Assembly (NCBI RefSeq): GCF_021602155.1
Contig: NZ_BQHY01000006.1
Span: forward strand, 248,001-312,000
DNA: 64,000 bases
From: Pseudomonas parakoreensis
GTDB lineage: Bacteria; Pseudomonadota; Gammaproteobacteria; Pseudomonadales; Pseudomonadaceae
Direction of reading: 5' to 3'
Shown here: positions 37,131 to 47,333 of the stretch, piece after piece
Layout: every line of letters starts with the position of its first letter
Position numbering within the stretch: the stretch's first letter is position 1
Notes under the pieces: model-generated
Databases searched by the model: none
What the model was told of the DNA's origin: nothing
Seen by the model: the letters and a program-made list of their open reading frames with translations, nothing else
Made by a program: the position numbers and the translations under genes

Positions 37131-37235
37131 ACCGCTGCCCCATTGGCGAGGGCTTACGAAAGCCCCGCTCATTTGCCCATAAACCCCCTATCTGCTAGTG
37201 TCGCGCCGGTTTAACGTCAACCGGAAATCGCCGCC

Positions 37236-37478
37236 ATGGCCCGCAAAAAAGCTGCACTGGATTTCGAACAGTCCCTCGCCGACCTGCAAACACTGGTCGA
37301 GCGTCTGGAGAACGGTGAATTGTCGCTGGAAGACTCGCTGACCGCTTTCGAGCAAGGCATCGGTCTGACCCGTGACTGCCAGGCAGCGCTGGCCCAGGCC
37401 GAGCAGAAAGTGCAAGTGCTGCTGGAGCGCGATGGCGAACTCGCCGAGGAACCCTTCGACGCGGACCAGCCAGAATGA
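37236..37478 (+). CDS. xseB: Exodeoxyribonuclease VII small subunit
   Basis: An 80-aa protein with the XseB core [28 protein letters not shown]. It binds XseA to form exonuclease VII, which degrades single-stranded DNA. The stop overlaps the ispA start by 4 nt. A TTGCCC/TAGTGT pair with 17-nt spacing near 37174-37202 could be its promoter. Confidence 0.95.
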   Translation: MARKKAALDFEQSLADLQTLVERLENGELSLEDSLTAFEQGIGLTRDCQAALAQAEQKVQVLLERDGELAEEPFDADQPE

Positions 37479-38362
37479 TTGCGGCGTATTCGGCGACCAG
37501 CCAGGCGCGAGTCAATGCGGCACTGGAAATGCTCTTCAAGGCGCCGCTGCCGGAGCTGTCGCGCCTGTATGAGGCGATGCACTACAGCGTGATGATCGGC
37601 GGCAAGCGCGTGCGTCCGCTGCTGGCCTACGCCGCGTGCGAAGCGCTGGGCGGCAAGGCTGAGCAAGCCAACGGCGCGGCCTGCGCGGTTGAGCTGATCC
37701 ACGCTTACTCGCTGGTGCACGACGATTTGCCGGCGATGGACGACGACGATCTGCGTCGCGGCCAGCCCACCACCCACAAGAAATTCGACGAAGCCTGCGC
37801 GATCCTCGCCGGTGACGGCCTGCAGAGCCTGGCTTTCAGCGCCCTGCTCGATCCGCGCCTGAGCAATCTGGATGCCGACATCCGCCTGCAACAGGTCACG
37901 GCGCTGGCGCACGCCGCAGGCCCGGCGGGCATGGTCGGCGGTCAGGCCATCGACCTCGGTTCGGTCGGTCTGAAGCTCGATCAACAAGCGCTGGAGCAGA
38001 TGCACCGGCACAAGACCGGCGCGCTGATCGAAGTCAGCGTCAAACTCGGCGCTCTGGCCAGCGGCCGTGCCGAGCAGGATGAACTCAAGGCCCTGCAGAC
38101 TTATGCACAGGCCATCGGTCTGGCCTTTCAGGTGCAGGACGACATTCTCGACGTCGAAAGCGATACCGAGACCCTCGGCAAGCGCCAGGGCGCCGACATC
38201 GCCCGCGACAAGCCGACCTACCCGGCCCTGCTGGGGCTGGAGGCGGCCAAGGCCTATGCCCTTGAGCTGCGCGATCAAGCCCTGCACGCGCTGCGACCGT
38301 TTGACGCGGCCGCCGAGCCTTTGCGCGACCTGGCCCGGTATATTGTCGAGCGGCGCAACTGA
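37475..38362 (+). CDS. ispA: Farnesyl diphosphate synthase
   Basis: A 295-aa trans-prenyltransferase. The first Asp-rich motif [14 protein letters not shown] and the second [12 protein letters not shown] are present, with the [10 protein letters not shown] region between. It condenses IPP with DMAPP and GPP to farnesyl diphosphate, which feeds ubiquinone and undecaprenyl phosphate. It is coupled to xseB and followed by dxs, the usual isoprenoid arrangement. Confidence 0.96.
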   Translation: MIAAYSATSQARVNAALEMLFKAPLPELSRLYEAMHYSVMIGGKRVRPLLAYAACEALGGKAEQANGAACAVELIHAYSLVHDDLPAMDDDDLRRGQPTTHKKFDEACAILAGDGLQSLAFSALLDPRLSNLDADIRLQQVTALAHAAGPAGMVGGQAIDLGSVGLKLDQQALEQMHRHKTGALIEVSVKLGALASGRAEQDELKALQTYAQAIGLAFQVQDDILDVESDTETLGKRQGADIARDKPTYPALLGLEAAKAYALELRDQALHALRPFDAAAEPLRDLARYIVERRN

Positions 38363-38437
38363 CGGCGAATCCGCCAAAAAAGACCAACGCGTGGGCAGGG
38401 GGCGATGCATCAGGTAAACTGCCGCATCTTTTATACC

Positions 38438-38443
38438 TATAAC
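38438..38443 (+). promoter_or_regulatory. -10 box very close to the dxs start
   Basis: TATAAC lies 10 nt before the dxs ATG, preceded by TATACC. If used, the transcript would begin only a few nucleotides before the ATG. No Shine-Dalgarno sequence is visible. Confidence 0.35.
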
Positions 38444-38453
38444 GATTCGCCTG

Positions 38454-40352
38454 ATGCCCACGACGTTTCATGAGATTCCCCGCAAGCGCCCGACCACGCC
38501 CCTGCTCGACCGCGCGAACACGCCGGACGGCCTGCGCCGGTTAGGCGAAGCCGAGCTGGAAACCCTGGCCGATGAGTTGCGCCTGGAATTGCTCTACACG
38601 GTCGGCCAGACCGGTGGGCATTTCGGTGCGGGCCTGGGCGTCATCGAGCTGACCATCGCGCTGCATTACGTGTTCGACACCCCGGATGACCGGCTGGTGT
38701 GGGACGTCGGGCATCAGGCGTATCCGCACAAGATCCTCACCGGTCGTCGCCAGCGCATGGAAACCTTGCGCCAGAAGGACGGCATCGCGGCCTTCCCGCG
38801 TCGCGCCGAGAGCGAGTACGACACCTTTGGCGTCGGCCACTCCAGCACCTCGATCAGCGCAGCGCTGGGCATGGCCATTGCCGCCCGCCTGCAAAACAGC
38901 GAGCGCAAGGCGATTGCGGTGATCGGTGACGGCGCGCTGACCGCCGGCATGGCCTTCGAAGCGCTGAACCACGCGCCGGAAGTCAACGCCAACATGCTGG
39001 TGATCCTCAACGACAACGACATGTCGATCTCGCGCAACGTCGGTGGCCTGTCGAATTATCTGGCGAAGATCCTTTCGAGCCGCACCTACGCAAGCATGCG
39101 TGAGGGCAGCAAGAAAGTCCTGTCGCGCCTGCCCGGCGCCTGGGAAATCGCCCGTCGCACCGAAGAATACGCCAAAGGCATGCTGGTTCCCGGCACCCTG
39201 TTCGAAGAGCTGGGCTGGAACTACATCGGCCCGATCGACGGCCACGACCTGCCGACCCTGATCGCCACCCTGCGCAACATGCGCGATCTGAAAGGCCCGC
39301 AGTTCCTGCATATCGTCACCAAGAAAGGCAAAGGCTTCGCTCCGGCGGAAGTCGACCCGATCGGTTACCACGCGATCACCAAGCTCGAACCGGTCGACGC
39401 TCCGGCCGCCGCGCCGAAGAAGGCCAGCGGGCCGAAGTATTCGGCGGTGTTCGGCGAGTGGCTGTGCGACATGGCCGCGGCTGACCCGCGTCTGGTCGGG
39501 ATCACCCCGGCGATGAAGGAAGGCTCGGACCTGGTGGCGTTCAGCGAACGTTTCCCGCTGCGCTATTTCGACGTGGCAATTGCCGAACAGCACGCCGTGA
39601 CGTTCGCCGCCGGCATGGCCTGCGAAGGTGCCAAACCGGTGGTGGCGATCTACTCGACATTCCTGCAACGCGGCTACGACCAGTTGGTGCACGACGTCGC
39701 GGTGCAGAACCTCGACGTGCTGTTCGCCATCGACCGCGCCGGCCTGGTGGGCGAAGACGGCCCGACCCACGCCGGCAGCTTCGACCTGTCGTACCTGCGC
39801 TGCATCCCGGGCATGGTCATCATGACCCCGAGCGATGAAAACGAACTGCGCAAGATGCTCACCACCGGCCACCTGTACAACGGCCCGGCGGCGGTGCGTT
39901 ACCCACGCGGCACCGGCCCGAATGCGACCATCGACAAAGACCTCGAGCCGATCGAGATCGGCAAGGGCATTGTTCGTCGTCAGGGCAGCAAAGTCGCTCT
40001 GCTGGTGTTCGGCGTGCAACTGACCGAAGCGCTGAAAGTCGCCGAGAAGCTGGATGCGACCGTGGTCGACATGCGCTTCGTCAAGCCGCTGGATGAAGCG
40101 TTGGTGCGCGAGATCGCCGGCAGCCACGAACTGCTGGTGACCATTGAAGAGAACGCGATCATGGGCGGCGCCGGTGGTGCGATCAGCGAATTCCTGGCGC
40201 GAGAGAACATCCTCAGGTCGATGCTGCACCTGGGCTTGCCGGACATTTACGTCGAGCACGCCAAACCGGCGCAAATGCTGGCCGAGTGCGGGCTGGATGA
40301 AGTGGGCATCGAAGCCTCGATTCGCGAGCGCCTGACTCTGCTCAACAAGTAA
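38454..40352 (+). CDS. dxs: 1-deoxy-D-xylulose-5-phosphate synthase
   Basis: A 632-aa transketolase-like enzyme. The thiamine-diphosphate motif [15 protein letters not shown]...NDNDMS is intact, with [14 protein letters not shown] near the N-terminus and the [13 protein letters not shown] stretch in the middle. It joins pyruvate and glyceraldehyde-3-phosphate in the first step of the MEP pathway. It probably shares a transcript with ispA, 91 nt upstream. The start [20 protein letters not shown] is conserved in Pseudomonas despite the lack of a ribosome site. Confidence 0.96.
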   Translation: MPTTFHEIPRKRPTTPLLDRANTPDGLRRLGEAELETLADELRLELLYTVGQTGGHFGAGLGVIELTIALHYVFDTPDDRLVWDVGHQAYPHKILTGRRQRMETLRQKDGIAAFPRRAESEYDTFGVGHSSTSISAALGMAIAARLQNSERKAIAVIGDGALTAGMAFEALNHAPEVNANMLVILNDNDMSISRNVGGLSNYLAKILSSRTYASMREGSKKVLSRLPGAWEIARRTEEYAKGMLVPGTLFEELGWNYIGPIDGHDLPTLIATLRNMRDLKGPQFLHIVTKKGKGFAPAEVDPIGYHAITKLEPVDAPAAAPKKASGPKYSAVFGEWLCDMAAADPRLVGITPAMKEGSDLVAFSERFPLRYFDVAIAEQHAVTFAAGMACEGAKPVVAIYSTFLQRGYDQLVHDVAVQNLDVLFAIDRAGLVGEDGPTHAGSFDLSYLRCIPGMVIMTPSDENELRKMLTTGHLYNGPAAVRYPRGTGPNATIDKDLEPIEIGKGIVRRQGSKVALLVFGVQLTEALKVAEKLDATVVDMRFVKPLDEALVREIAGSHELLVTIEENAIMGGAGGAISEFLARENILRSMLHLGLPDIYVEHAKPAQMLAECGLDEVGIEASIRERLTLLNK

Positions 40353-40362
40353 TCACCATCCC

Positions 40363-40453
40363 TGTGGGAGCGGGCTTGCCCGCGATGAGGTCGGCACAGT
40401 CAACATTGATGTTGGATGTACCGACGCCATCGCGGGCAAGCCCGCTCCCACAG
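40363..40453. repeat. REP/BIME inverted pair, GCGGGCTTGCCCGC type
   Basis: TGTGGGAGCGGGCTTGCCCG and its complement surround a 45-nt centre, between dxs and the receptor gene. No B12-box or riboswitch core is visible in the rest of the gap. Confidence 0.87.
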
Positions 40454-40506
40454 TGTTTTGTGTCGCTAGAAATTTTGTGCAAACCAGAAACACCAACGGA
40501 ACACCG

Positions 40507-42393
40507 ATGAAACTCGCGCGCCTCGCCCTGCCCCTTTTCCTGCTTCCCACCGCCAATACCCTCGCCGACACCTTCGAGCGCGATCAGGCCCTGAAACTGC
40601 CGGACACGCTGATCAGTGCCAACCGCCAGGTCGAAGCGCGCAACGACAGCAGCGCCGCCAACACGGTGTTCACCCGCGAAGACATCGACCGCCTGCAACC
40701 GGGCAGCGTCACCGACTTGCTGCAACGGGTGCCGGGCGTGCAAGTGGCGCAGGCAGGCGGGCGCGGCAGCCTGCCGGGGATCTACATTCGTGGCACCCAG
40801 TCGGCGCAGAGTCTGGTGCTGGTCGACGGTCAGCGCATCGGCAGTTCGACCTCCGGCGACAGCAACCTGCAGCACCTGAACATCGATCAGATCGAACGTG
40901 TGGAAGTGCTGCGCGGTTCGCGTTCGGTGATTTACGGCAGCGATGCGATTGGCGGGGTGATTCAGATCTTCACCCGGCGTGGCAACGAGCAAGGCCTGCA
41001 ACCACGTCTGCACGTCGGCTTCGGCAGTAACCAGACTTGGGAACGCAGCCTCGGCCTGTCCGGTGGCGACGAGAAGACCCGCTTCAACCTTGGCGCCAGC
41101 CTCGATGACACCGCCGGTATAGACCGTACCCACGAGTCGTACCCAAGCGACAGCGATCATGATGCCTATCGCAATAAATCCGTCAGCCTGAGCCTCAGCC
41201 ATGCGCTGGCCGATGACATTGAAGTCGGCGCCAACCTGCTGGATAACCGTGGCAAGAGCGAGTTTGACAACCCGTTCGGCCGCTTTGACACGAGCACCTT
41301 CGAGTCAGTGCAGCAACAGCCTTACAGCGACTTCAACGTCAGCAGTGTCAGCAGCTACGTCGATGCGCGGGTCAACGAAACCTGGAAAACCCGCGTCGAA
41401 TTCGGTCACAGCGAGAACCGCGAGAAAACCTTCGACAAGCTCAGCGACGAGCGCACGGTGTTCAATACCTATCGCGACTCGGTGAACTGGCAGAACGACC
41501 TGACTCTGGATGCGCGCAACAGCCTGATCCTCGGCGGCGACTGGTACGAGGACCGGGTCAACAGCAGCACCGCATTCAACGAAGACAGCCGCTGGAATCG
41601 CGCCGCGTTCATTCAGCATCGCTATCAGGCCGACAGCTTCTCCACAGAACTGGGTCTGCGTCACGACGATAATCAGCAATTTGGCACCCAGAACACATGG
41701 AGCGGCACCTTTACCCTGCCGCTGAACCCGGACAACGACCTGCTGCTGAGCTACAGCGAAGGCTTCCGCGCGCCGACCTTCAACGACCTGTACTACCCGG
41801 ACTTCAGCAACCCGGATCTGAAACCGGAAACCTCGAAAAGCTACGAACTGCAATGGCGCAGTCAGTTGGGCGATAGCAGTCGGCTGGAAGCGTCGATCTA
41901 CCGCACGGATCTGCAAGACGCGATCATCTTCGGCAGCAACTCGCGCCCGGAGAACGTGGCCTCGGCGCGGATCAATGGTTTCGAAGCCGCGCTGAAACAG
42001 GAACTGTTCGGCTGGCAGAGCAATCTCGGTGTGGCGATTATCGACCCGCGCGATCGTGATACCGGGCACACTCTGGCGCGTCGTGCGCGGCGCACATTGA
42101 GCTGGGATTTGGATCGCCAGTTTGACCAGATCGGCGTCGGTGCGAGCTGGCAGGCTGTCAGCAACAGTTATGACGACCTGAAAAATGAAAACCCGCTGGG
42201 TGGCTACGCCTTGTTCGGCTTGCGCAGCAGTTGGGCGCTGAACCGCGAGATCACGCTGGATCTGAAGGTCGATAACGTTTTCGACAAAGGCTACAGCCGG
42301 GCGAATTACAGCTATGACGGCAGCCAGTATGGCTATCGCGAGGAGGGTCGAGTCTGGATGTTTGGGGTCACCTGGACTCCAGGACTTAACTGA
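40507..42393 (+). CDS. btuB: TonB-dependent vitamin B12-type receptor
   Basis: A 628-aa outer-membrane receptor. It has a signal peptide (PTANTLADTF), a plug with LPDTLISANR, IYIRGTQSAQSLVLVDGQRI and GSDAIGGVIQIFTRRG, then a 22-strand barrel ending in Asn. The plug is closest to BtuB. A cobalamin-binding protein gene lies convergent just downstream, which supports a B12 role; other cargo cannot be excluded. The ATG at 40507 fits the signal peptide; an upstream in-frame ATG at 40453 does not. Confidence 0.8.
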   Translation: MKLARLALPLFLLPTANTLADTFERDQALKLPDTLISANRQVEARNDSSAANTVFTREDIDRLQPGSVTDLLQRVPGVQVAQAGGRGSLPGIYIRGTQSAQSLVLVDGQRIGSSTSGDSNLQHLNIDQIERVEVLRGSRSVIYGSDAIGGVIQIFTRRGNEQGLQPRLHVGFGSNQTWERSLGLSGGDEKTRFNLGASLDDTAGIDRTHESYPSDSDHDAYRNKSVSLSLSHALADDIEVGANLLDNRGKSEFDNPFGRFDTSTFESVQQQPYSDFNVSSVSSYVDARVNETWKTRVEFGHSENREKTFDKLSDERTVFNTYRDSVNWQNDLTLDARNSLILGGDWYEDRVNSSTAFNEDSRWNRAAFIQHRYQADSFSTELGLRHDDNQQFGTQNTWSGTFTLPLNPDNDLLLSYSEGFRAPTFNDLYYPDFSNPDLKPETSKSYELQWRSQLGDSSRLEASIYRTDLQDAIIFGSNSRPENVASARINGFEAALKQELFGWQSNLGVAIIDPRDRDTGHTLARRARRTLSWDLDRQFDQIGVGASWQAVSNSYDDLKNENPLGGYALFGLRSSWALNREITLDLKVDNVFDKGYSRANYSYDGSQYGYREEGRVWMFGVTWTPGLN

Positions 42394-42399
42394 ACTCCC

Positions 42400-42503
42400 T
42401 GTAGGAGCTGCCGAAGGCTGCGATCTTTTGATCTTGATCCTCAGCGACTCCAAGTCAGCCACAAGCAAGATCAAAAGATCGCAGCCTTCGGCAGCTCCTA
42501 CAG
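42400..42503. repeat. REP/BIME inverted pair, GTAGGAGCTGCCGAAGG type
   Basis: A near-perfect inverted pair between convergent btuB and btuF-like genes. Each arm ends in TTTTGATC. Confidence 0.87.
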
Positions 42504-42506
42504 AGG

Positions 42507-43307
42507 TCAGCGGCGGGGCTGGATGAGTTGGCAGAGTCTGGCGGTCGCTTCGATCATCTGGCCGCTTGGGCGCTCCAGGCCTTTATCCGTGACCAATAGC
42601 AATTGTCCTCTCCTCACCGCCGCCACTTGCGGCCAGGCTTTCCACGCGTCCAGCTGCGCCTGATCACCGGCCAGAATCACCTGCGGATCGCGCTGTAACA
42701 CTGCCTCGATACTCACCTGCGGCGCGGGCACACTCAGGTCGGCAAACACATTGCGTGCGCCACACACCTCAAGCGCATCGCTGATGATCTGCCCGCCACC
42801 GACGGTGTACAGCGGTTTGTCCCAGACTTGATAAAACACGTTCAGCGGCGTGTCGCGACGATAGCGCTGGCGCAGGTCATCGACTTTCTTGCGCAGGTCT
42901 GCCGCCAGTTTCGTCCCACGCTCAGGTCGCCCGAGTTGCGCGGCAATCGTCTCGATCTGCGCTGACAACTGTTGGAGATTGTGCGGTTCGGCGACGTAGG
43001 TCGGGATGTTCAGGCGTTTGAGCTGGTCGCGCTGCGCCGCGCCGACACTGCCGGGCCACAACAGCAGCACATCAGGCTTGAGGCTGAGCAGGCGCTCCAT
43101 GTCGAGTTGCCCATAGCGCCCCACCGAGGGAACACCGGCAATGGCGGCAGGACGCTCGCCAGCATCGAGTACGCCCACCAGCAGATCAGCCGAATCCAGC
43201 TCAACGACGATTTCCGACAGCGAAGGCGCGAGGCTGACCACCCGCAGACTCGCCAGCACCGGGCCCGCGCAGGCCAGCAGCAGAACCGCCAGCCACAGAC
43301 GGCGCAT
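42507..43307 (-). CDS. btuF: Cobalamin-binding periplasmic protein (BtuF-like)
   Basis: A 266-aa ABC-type binding protein with a signal peptide (CAGPVLASLR). The BtuF-type opening LRVVSLAPSLSEIVVELDSADLLVG, GVPSVGRYGQLDMERLLSLKPDVLLLW and the long backbone helix LRKKVDDLRQRYRRD are present. No BtuCD permease genes are nearby. It is the last gene of a ribA-membrane protein-btuF unit, with a 1-nt stop/start overlap. The symbol rests on family type. Confidence 0.8.
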   Translation of the reverse strand: MRRLWLAVLLLACAGPVLASLRVVSLAPSLSEIVVELDSADLLVGVLDAGERPAAIAGVPSVGRYGQLDMERLLSLKPDVLLLWPGSVGAAQRDQLKRLNIPTYVAEPHNLQQLSAQIETIAAQLGRPERGTKLAADLRKKVDDLRQRYRRDTPLNVFYQVWDKPLYTVGGGQIISDALEVCGARNVFADLSVPAPQVSIEAVLQRDPQVILAGDQAQLDAWKAWPQVAAVRRGQLLLVTDKGLERPSGQMIEATARLCQLIQPRR

Positions 43308-43726
43308 CAGCCGAGTTGACGCGGGATACGGTAGAGGTAGAACAGCACGGCCGTGGACAGCGCCAGCAACATCAGCGGTACGGCTTCAAGACCGACGAAC
43401 ACCGCCAGCGCACCGATCCATGCCGGCAACGATGCCGCGAGCAATGCAATACGGCGCTGGGTGGCCAAAGCAATCCAGGCCGCCGGTTCATCAGGGGTGT
43501 CGAGGGCTTTCTGCGTGGTGATCAGCGCGTGTTTGTAGCGCCCGAAGAACTTCAGGCTGACAAACATCGACGCAACGCCGGCGATGAACAATGGCATGGT
43601 CAGCACCGGCACAATGCCCTCGCCCTGACCGAACAGCAGGTTCAGGACAAACAGCGGCAGCAGCGCCAACGCCAGATACTTCCACCAGTCGACCGCCAGG
43701 CGGCGTCGCACTTGACCGCGGGTCAC
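43307..43726 (-). CDS. Membrane protein of unknown function between ribA and btuF
   Basis: A 139-aa protein with about four membrane segments and a soluble stretch ([20 protein letters not shown]). Translation starts at GTG 43726, overlapping the ribA stop (GTGA). I do not recognise the family. The same position in P. aeruginosa (PA4046, as I recall) holds a hypothetical gene, so it is conserved. Confidence 0.75.
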   Translation of the reverse strand: MTRGQVRRRLAVDWWKYLALALLPLFVLNLLFGQGEGIVPVLTMPLFIAGVASMFVSLKFFGRYKHALITTQKALDTPDEPAAWIALATQRRIALLAASLPAWIGALAVFVGLEAVPLMLLALSTAVLFYLYRIPRQLG

Positions 43727-44340
43727 GCGCGGTCTACCTCGCCCTGATGCTCGTTGCCCATCATGTGGTCGAGCTTGCTGGCCTTGGTTGCCAGGTACAG
43801 TTTGTTGTGCGGGTTGTGCCCGGTGTGCAGCGGCACACGCTCGGCAACGACGATGCCCATGTCGGTCAGGGCTTTGACCTTGCGCGGGTTGTTGGTCATC
43901 AGACGCAGCGACTTCACGCCCAGATGCTCGAGCATCGGCAGGCACATGGCGTAGTCACGCTGATCGGCGGCAAACCCCAGACGCTCGTTGGCTTCAACGG
44001 TGTCGGCGCCGCCGTCTTGCAACTCGTAGGCGCGGATCTTGTTCAGCAGACCGATGCCGCGACCTTCCTGACGCAGGTACAGCAGCACGCCACGGCCTTC
44101 ACGGGCGATGGCCTTGAGTGCCGCTTCGAGTTGCGAGCCGCAGTCGCAGCGCTGGCTGAACAGCGCGTCACCGGTCAGGCACTCGGAGTGCAACCGGCCG
44201 AGCACCGGGGCACCGTCGGCGAAATCACCCAGGCTCAGCACAACGTGCTCGCGGCCGGTGGCCTCATCGAGAAAACCGTGCATGGTGAATTGTGCAAAAG
44301 GCGTTGGCAGCTTGGAAGCGGCGACAAAAACGACAGGCAC
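43723..44340 (-). CDS. ribA: GTP cyclohydrolase II
   Basis: A 205-aa protein with the zinc ligands in [18 protein letters not shown] and the [16 protein letters not shown] motif. It opens GTP to start riboflavin synthesis. This single-domain RibA is the active cyclohydrolase here, because the RibBA protein at 48042-49133 has lost the zinc cysteines in its second domain. Confidence 0.96.
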   Translation of the reverse strand: MPVVFVAASKLPTPFAQFTMHGFLDEATGREHVVLSLGDFADGAPVLGRLHSECLTGDALFSQRCDCGSQLEAALKAIAREGRGVLLYLRQEGRGIGLLNKIRAYELQDGGADTVEANERLGFAADQRDYAMCLPMLEHLGVKSLRLMTNNPRKVKALTDMGIVVAERVPLHTGHNPHNKLYLATKASKLDHMMGNEHQGEVDRA

Positions 44341-44474
44341 CGGTGTGCTCCTGATCTAAAAGTCTGAAGATTCGCAGGCCGGCATTGTAACAGCAGGTTC
44401 CTGCAGACGCTTAGGCTGAATTATCGGGCATAACGATCAAAATGTTTGATGACTCCTCGGACAACCGGGATCCC

Positions 44475-44570
44475 TGCAGGAGCTGTCGAGTGAAACGAGG
44501 CTGCGATCTTTTTGACGGGTTGTATTGGTTCAAGATCAAAAGATCGCAGCGTGCCGCAGCTCCTACAGGG
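44475..44570. repeat. REP/BIME inverted pair, GTAGGAGCTG variant
   Basis: The left arm reads TGCAGGAGCTGTCGAGTGAA and the right arm is near standard. It lies in the 237-nt gap between ribA and the binding-protein gene; nothing else was recognised in that gap. Confidence 0.8.
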
Positions 44571-44577
44571 GTTCGCA

Positions 44578-45315
44578 TCAGGGCGTCTCAAACGGATACG
44601 GCTGCTTCCACTGCTCGAAAACCGGCTTCAGCTCCCCGCTCTTGACCAGTTGCTCCATGCGCCTGTCGAACAGCGCCAACAGTGTGCGCGCTTGCGGCGT
44701 GTCGGCGAAGCACAGGTAGAGCGGCAATTCGGCGATATGCGTCTTGCGAAACTGCGTCGGATCCTTGGCCCGGCCGATCACATAATCGATTTCGGTCAAG
44801 GCATCGATGTAATAGTCAGCGCGGTTGTGGGTGAGCATCGACAGGATCCCGGTACGCCGCACGACCTCATTGTAGTTGCGCACATTGGGCAAATAATCCT
44901 GATAGTCGTAACCACGTACCCACGCCAGGCGATAGTTGCCGAGGGTCTCCGGGGTCGGTGACGGATTGCTCGCCAGGCCCAGGGCGTAGATGTGATCGGT
45001 GTCGAAGTTCCAGCGCGGGTATAGCAGGTCGCTGGCCTCGTTTTTATACGAACCGACGCAGGCATCGACTTCACCGCGCTCGGCCAGACCTACGGAGCGC
45101 GTATAGGGTTCAGTGCGGATGTCGAGCTTCACCCCGGCCGGTTCGAACACCTTGCGCAGCACGTCCCAGCCCAGGCCGTGGCCGTCGGCGGCGGTGTAGT
45201 CTTCCCAGTCTTCGCTGGCCAGATGGATGACCGCGGGCGTCGGCGCAGCTTCCTGCGCACTGGCAACAGTGCCCAGCAAGGTCAAAAACACAAGCGCCAG
45301 CCAGCGTCGAGCCAT
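44578..45315 (-). CDS. Orphan amino-acid-type periplasmic binding protein
   Basis: A 245-aa SBP_bac_3-like protein with a signal peptide (LLGTVASAQEA). The mature part shows ADGHGLGWDVLRKVFEPAGVKLDIRTEPYTR and AERGEVDACVGSYKN, the usual binding-fold landmarks. No permease or ATPase is adjacent, so it may serve a remote transporter or a sensory role. The ATG at 45315 follows GAGG; a GTG at 45330 is a possible longer start. Confidence 0.8.
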   Translation of the reverse strand: MARRWLALVFLTLLGTVASAQEAAPTPAVIHLASEDWEDYTAADGHGLGWDVLRKVFEPAGVKLDIRTEPYTRSVGLAERGEVDACVGSYKNEASDLLYPRWNFDTDHIYALGLASNPSPTPETLGNYRLAWVRGYDYQDYLPNVRNYNEVVRRTGILSMLTHNRADYYIDALTEIDYVIGRAKDPTQFRKTHIAELPLYLCFADTPQARTLLALFDRRMEQLVKSGELKPVFEQWKQPYPFETP

Positions 45316-45349
45316 CCCTCGTTTCCTCACTTAACCCTGACGATACGGA

Positions 45350-45853
45350 TCAGGCGAAAATCCACACCAGTCCCTGCATCGCCAGCCAGGCGAACACGCC
45401 GGCCAGCACGTCGTCGAGCATGATGCCGACGCCGCCGTGGACATGCCGGTCGATCCAGCGGATCGGCCATGGCTTGAGAATGTCGAAGAAGCGGAACATC
45501 AGGAATCCCGCAAGCAACCAGTACCAGCCTTCCGGCACCAGCCACAGGGTGATCCACATCCCGACCATTTCATCCCAGACGATGCCTTCGTGGTCGTGCA
45601 CCCGCAGATCGTCGGCCACCTTGCCGCACAGCCAGAAGCCGAACAGCATGGTGATCCCGAGCATCAGCCAGTAACCCCAGTCGGGCAGCATCTGCCACAA
45701 CGGGATAAAGGGTAGCGCAACTAACGAACCCCACGTGCCCGGTGCTTTCGGCAAGGTGCCGGAGCCAAAGCCGAACGCGAGGAAATGCCAGGGATTGCGC
45801 CAGACCGACGGCGGAACGAATTCGGCCGGAACCTGTTTCGGGTGATCTGTCAC
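45350..45853 (-). CDS. pgpA: Phosphatidylglycerophosphatase A
   Basis: A 167-aa membrane protein with the PgpA landmarks FGSGTLPKAPGTWGSL, DHEGIVWDEMVGMWI and FFDILKPWPIRWIDR. It removes phosphate from phosphatidylglycerophosphate in the inner membrane. It starts at GTG 45853, overlapping the thiL stop (GTGA), as in many gammaproteobacteria where pgpA follows thiL. Confidence 0.95.
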   Translation of the reverse strand: MTDHPKQVPAEFVPPSVWRNPWHFLAFGFGSGTLPKAPGTWGSLVALPFIPLWQMLPDWGYWLMLGITMLFGFWLCGKVADDLRVHDHEGIVWDEMVGMWITLWLVPEGWYWLLAGFLMFRFFDILKPWPIRWIDRHVHGGVGIMLDDVLAGVFAWLAMQGLVWIFA

Positions 45854-46815
45854 GGTGTCTCCTGAAAATGTTGATAACCGCGGATTTGCGGGGTGATATC
45901 GTGGCCTTCGCGATCCAGCAGCACCACACCCTGGCCCTGCGCCACACGCCCGATCACATGGATCGGCCAACCATCGGCCAGCAGCGCCGGCAACTCGACG
46001 GACGGTAGCGTGAAGGCCAGCACATAGTCATCGCCGCCGCTCAACGCTGCCCGTTCGGCACCACGCTGACCGAGAAACGCCACTAAAGCATCGGACAACG
46101 GTACGCGCTCGCGTTCAACTTCGAGTCGAACCCCCGAAGCCAGAGCGATATGCCCGCAGTCGGCGAGCAGGCCGTCAGAGATATCGAGAGCCGATGTGGC
46201 CTTGCCACGCAAGGCCTGACCGAGCGCCAGTTGCGGTTGCGGCGACCAGTAATGATCGAGCAACGGCTGGGCGATATCTGCTTCGGCCTCGCGCTGGCCA
46301 AGCACCAGCGGCAACGCCCCGGCGGCATTGCCCAGCTCACCGCCAACACAGAGCAGATCGCCCGGTTGTGCGCCGCTGCGGGTCAAGGCCTGCCCGACCG
46401 GAACGCGACCGAATACGGTCACCGTCAGGCTCAACGGCCCGCGCGTGGTGTCACCGCCGACCAGCGCGATGCCGCAGCTCTGCGCCATGCGGTTCAAACC
46501 GCGGGCGTAGGCTTGCAGCCAATCGGCGGTCACCGTCGGCACAGTCAGGGCAAGGGTAAAGGCAACGGGCGTGGCGCCCATGGCGGCCAGGTCGCTGACC
46601 GCGACGGCCAGCGAGCGCTGACCGAGCAGAAACGGATCGCAGGGATCGGCGAAATGCACGCCGGCCACCAGCGTATCGGTGGAAATCGCCAGCTGTTCCC
46701 CGGGGGGAACGGCGAGCAAGGCGCAGTCATCGCCGATCCCCAGAGCAACGCCCTCGCCGCCCTGCGCACAAGGCGCGGCGGCGAAGAAATTGCGGATCAG
46801 CTCAAACTCGCCCAT
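45850..46815 (-). CDS. thiL: Thiamine-monophosphate kinase
   Basis: A 321-aa protein starting MGEFELIRNFFA, with GIGDDCALL, DTLVAGVHF and DISDGLLADCGHIA. It phosphorylates thiamine monophosphate to the diphosphate, the cofactor used by Dxs in this same window. It lies 17 nt after nusB. Confidence 0.96.
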   Translation of the reverse strand: MGEFELIRNFFAAAPCAQGGEGVALGIGDDCALLAVPPGEQLAISTDTLVAGVHFADPCDPFLLGQRSLAVAVSDLAAMGATPVAFTLALTVPTVTADWLQAYARGLNRMAQSCGIALVGGDTTRGPLSLTVTVFGRVPVGQALTRSGAQPGDLLCVGGELGNAAGALPLVLGQREAEADIAQPLLDHYWSPQPQLALGQALRGKATSALDISDGLLADCGHIALASGVRLEVERERVPLSDALVAFLGQRGAERAALSGGDDYVLAFTLPSVELPALLADGWPIHVIGRVAQGQGVVLLDREGHDITPQIRGYQHFQETP

Positions 46816-46832
46816 GAGGTCTCAAGCGCGTA

Positions 46833-47333
46833 TCAGCGCTTGAATGCCTTCACTTCAGCTTCACGCAGGCGCGGAGCCAGCTTGTCGAGTACGCCGTTGA
46901 CGAACTTGTGGCCGTCGGTCGAACCGAAGACTTTCGCCAACTCGATACCTTCGTTGATCACCACGCGGTACGGCACATCGACACGCTTGAGCAGTTCCCA
47001 AGTGGACAGGCGCAGAACCGCCAGCTCAACCGGGTCCAGCTCTTCGATTTCGATGTCCAGGCACGGCTTGAGGGCGGTGTCGATTTCAGTCTTGAACTGC
47101 GGAACCCCGTGCAGGATCTCGCGGAAGTAGGCGCCATCGACATCGGTGAAATCGTTATCAACGCGAAACTGCGCTTCGATCTCGTTCAGCGATTGCCGGG
47201 CCATGTGCCACTGATACAGGGCCTGAGTCGCGAGCTGACGGGCTTCGCGGCGCTTGGCGCTCTTCGATGGCTTGCCGGCATCCGCAGGTTTCGGATCGCG
47301 CGGGTTGAAACGATCGCTATCGTCGCTAATCAC
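46833..47333 (-). CDS. nusB: Transcription antitermination factor NusB
   Basis: A 166-aa protein with [18 protein letters not shown] and the C-terminal [36 protein letters not shown]. NusB binds boxA RNA with NusE for rRNA antitermination. Its start overlaps the ribH stop, and the ribH-nusB-thiL-pgpA order is conserved. Confidence 0.96.
   Translation of the reverse strand: MISDDSDRFNPRDPKPADAGKPSKSAKRREARQLATQALYQWHMARQSLNEIEAQFRVDNDFTDVDGAYFREILHGVPQFKTEIDTALKPCLDIEIEELDPVELAVLRLSTWELLKRVDVPYRVVINEGIELAKVFGSTDGHKFVNGVLDKLAPRLREAEVKAFKR

Noticed and set aside
37131-37180. GGGCTT/AAGCCC hairpin after the Fic gene as a terminator
   Set aside because: Short stem with flanking mismatches and no T-run.
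40353-40506. Cobalamin riboswitch before btuB
   Set aside because: No B12-box-like sequence was found; most of the gap is a REP pair.
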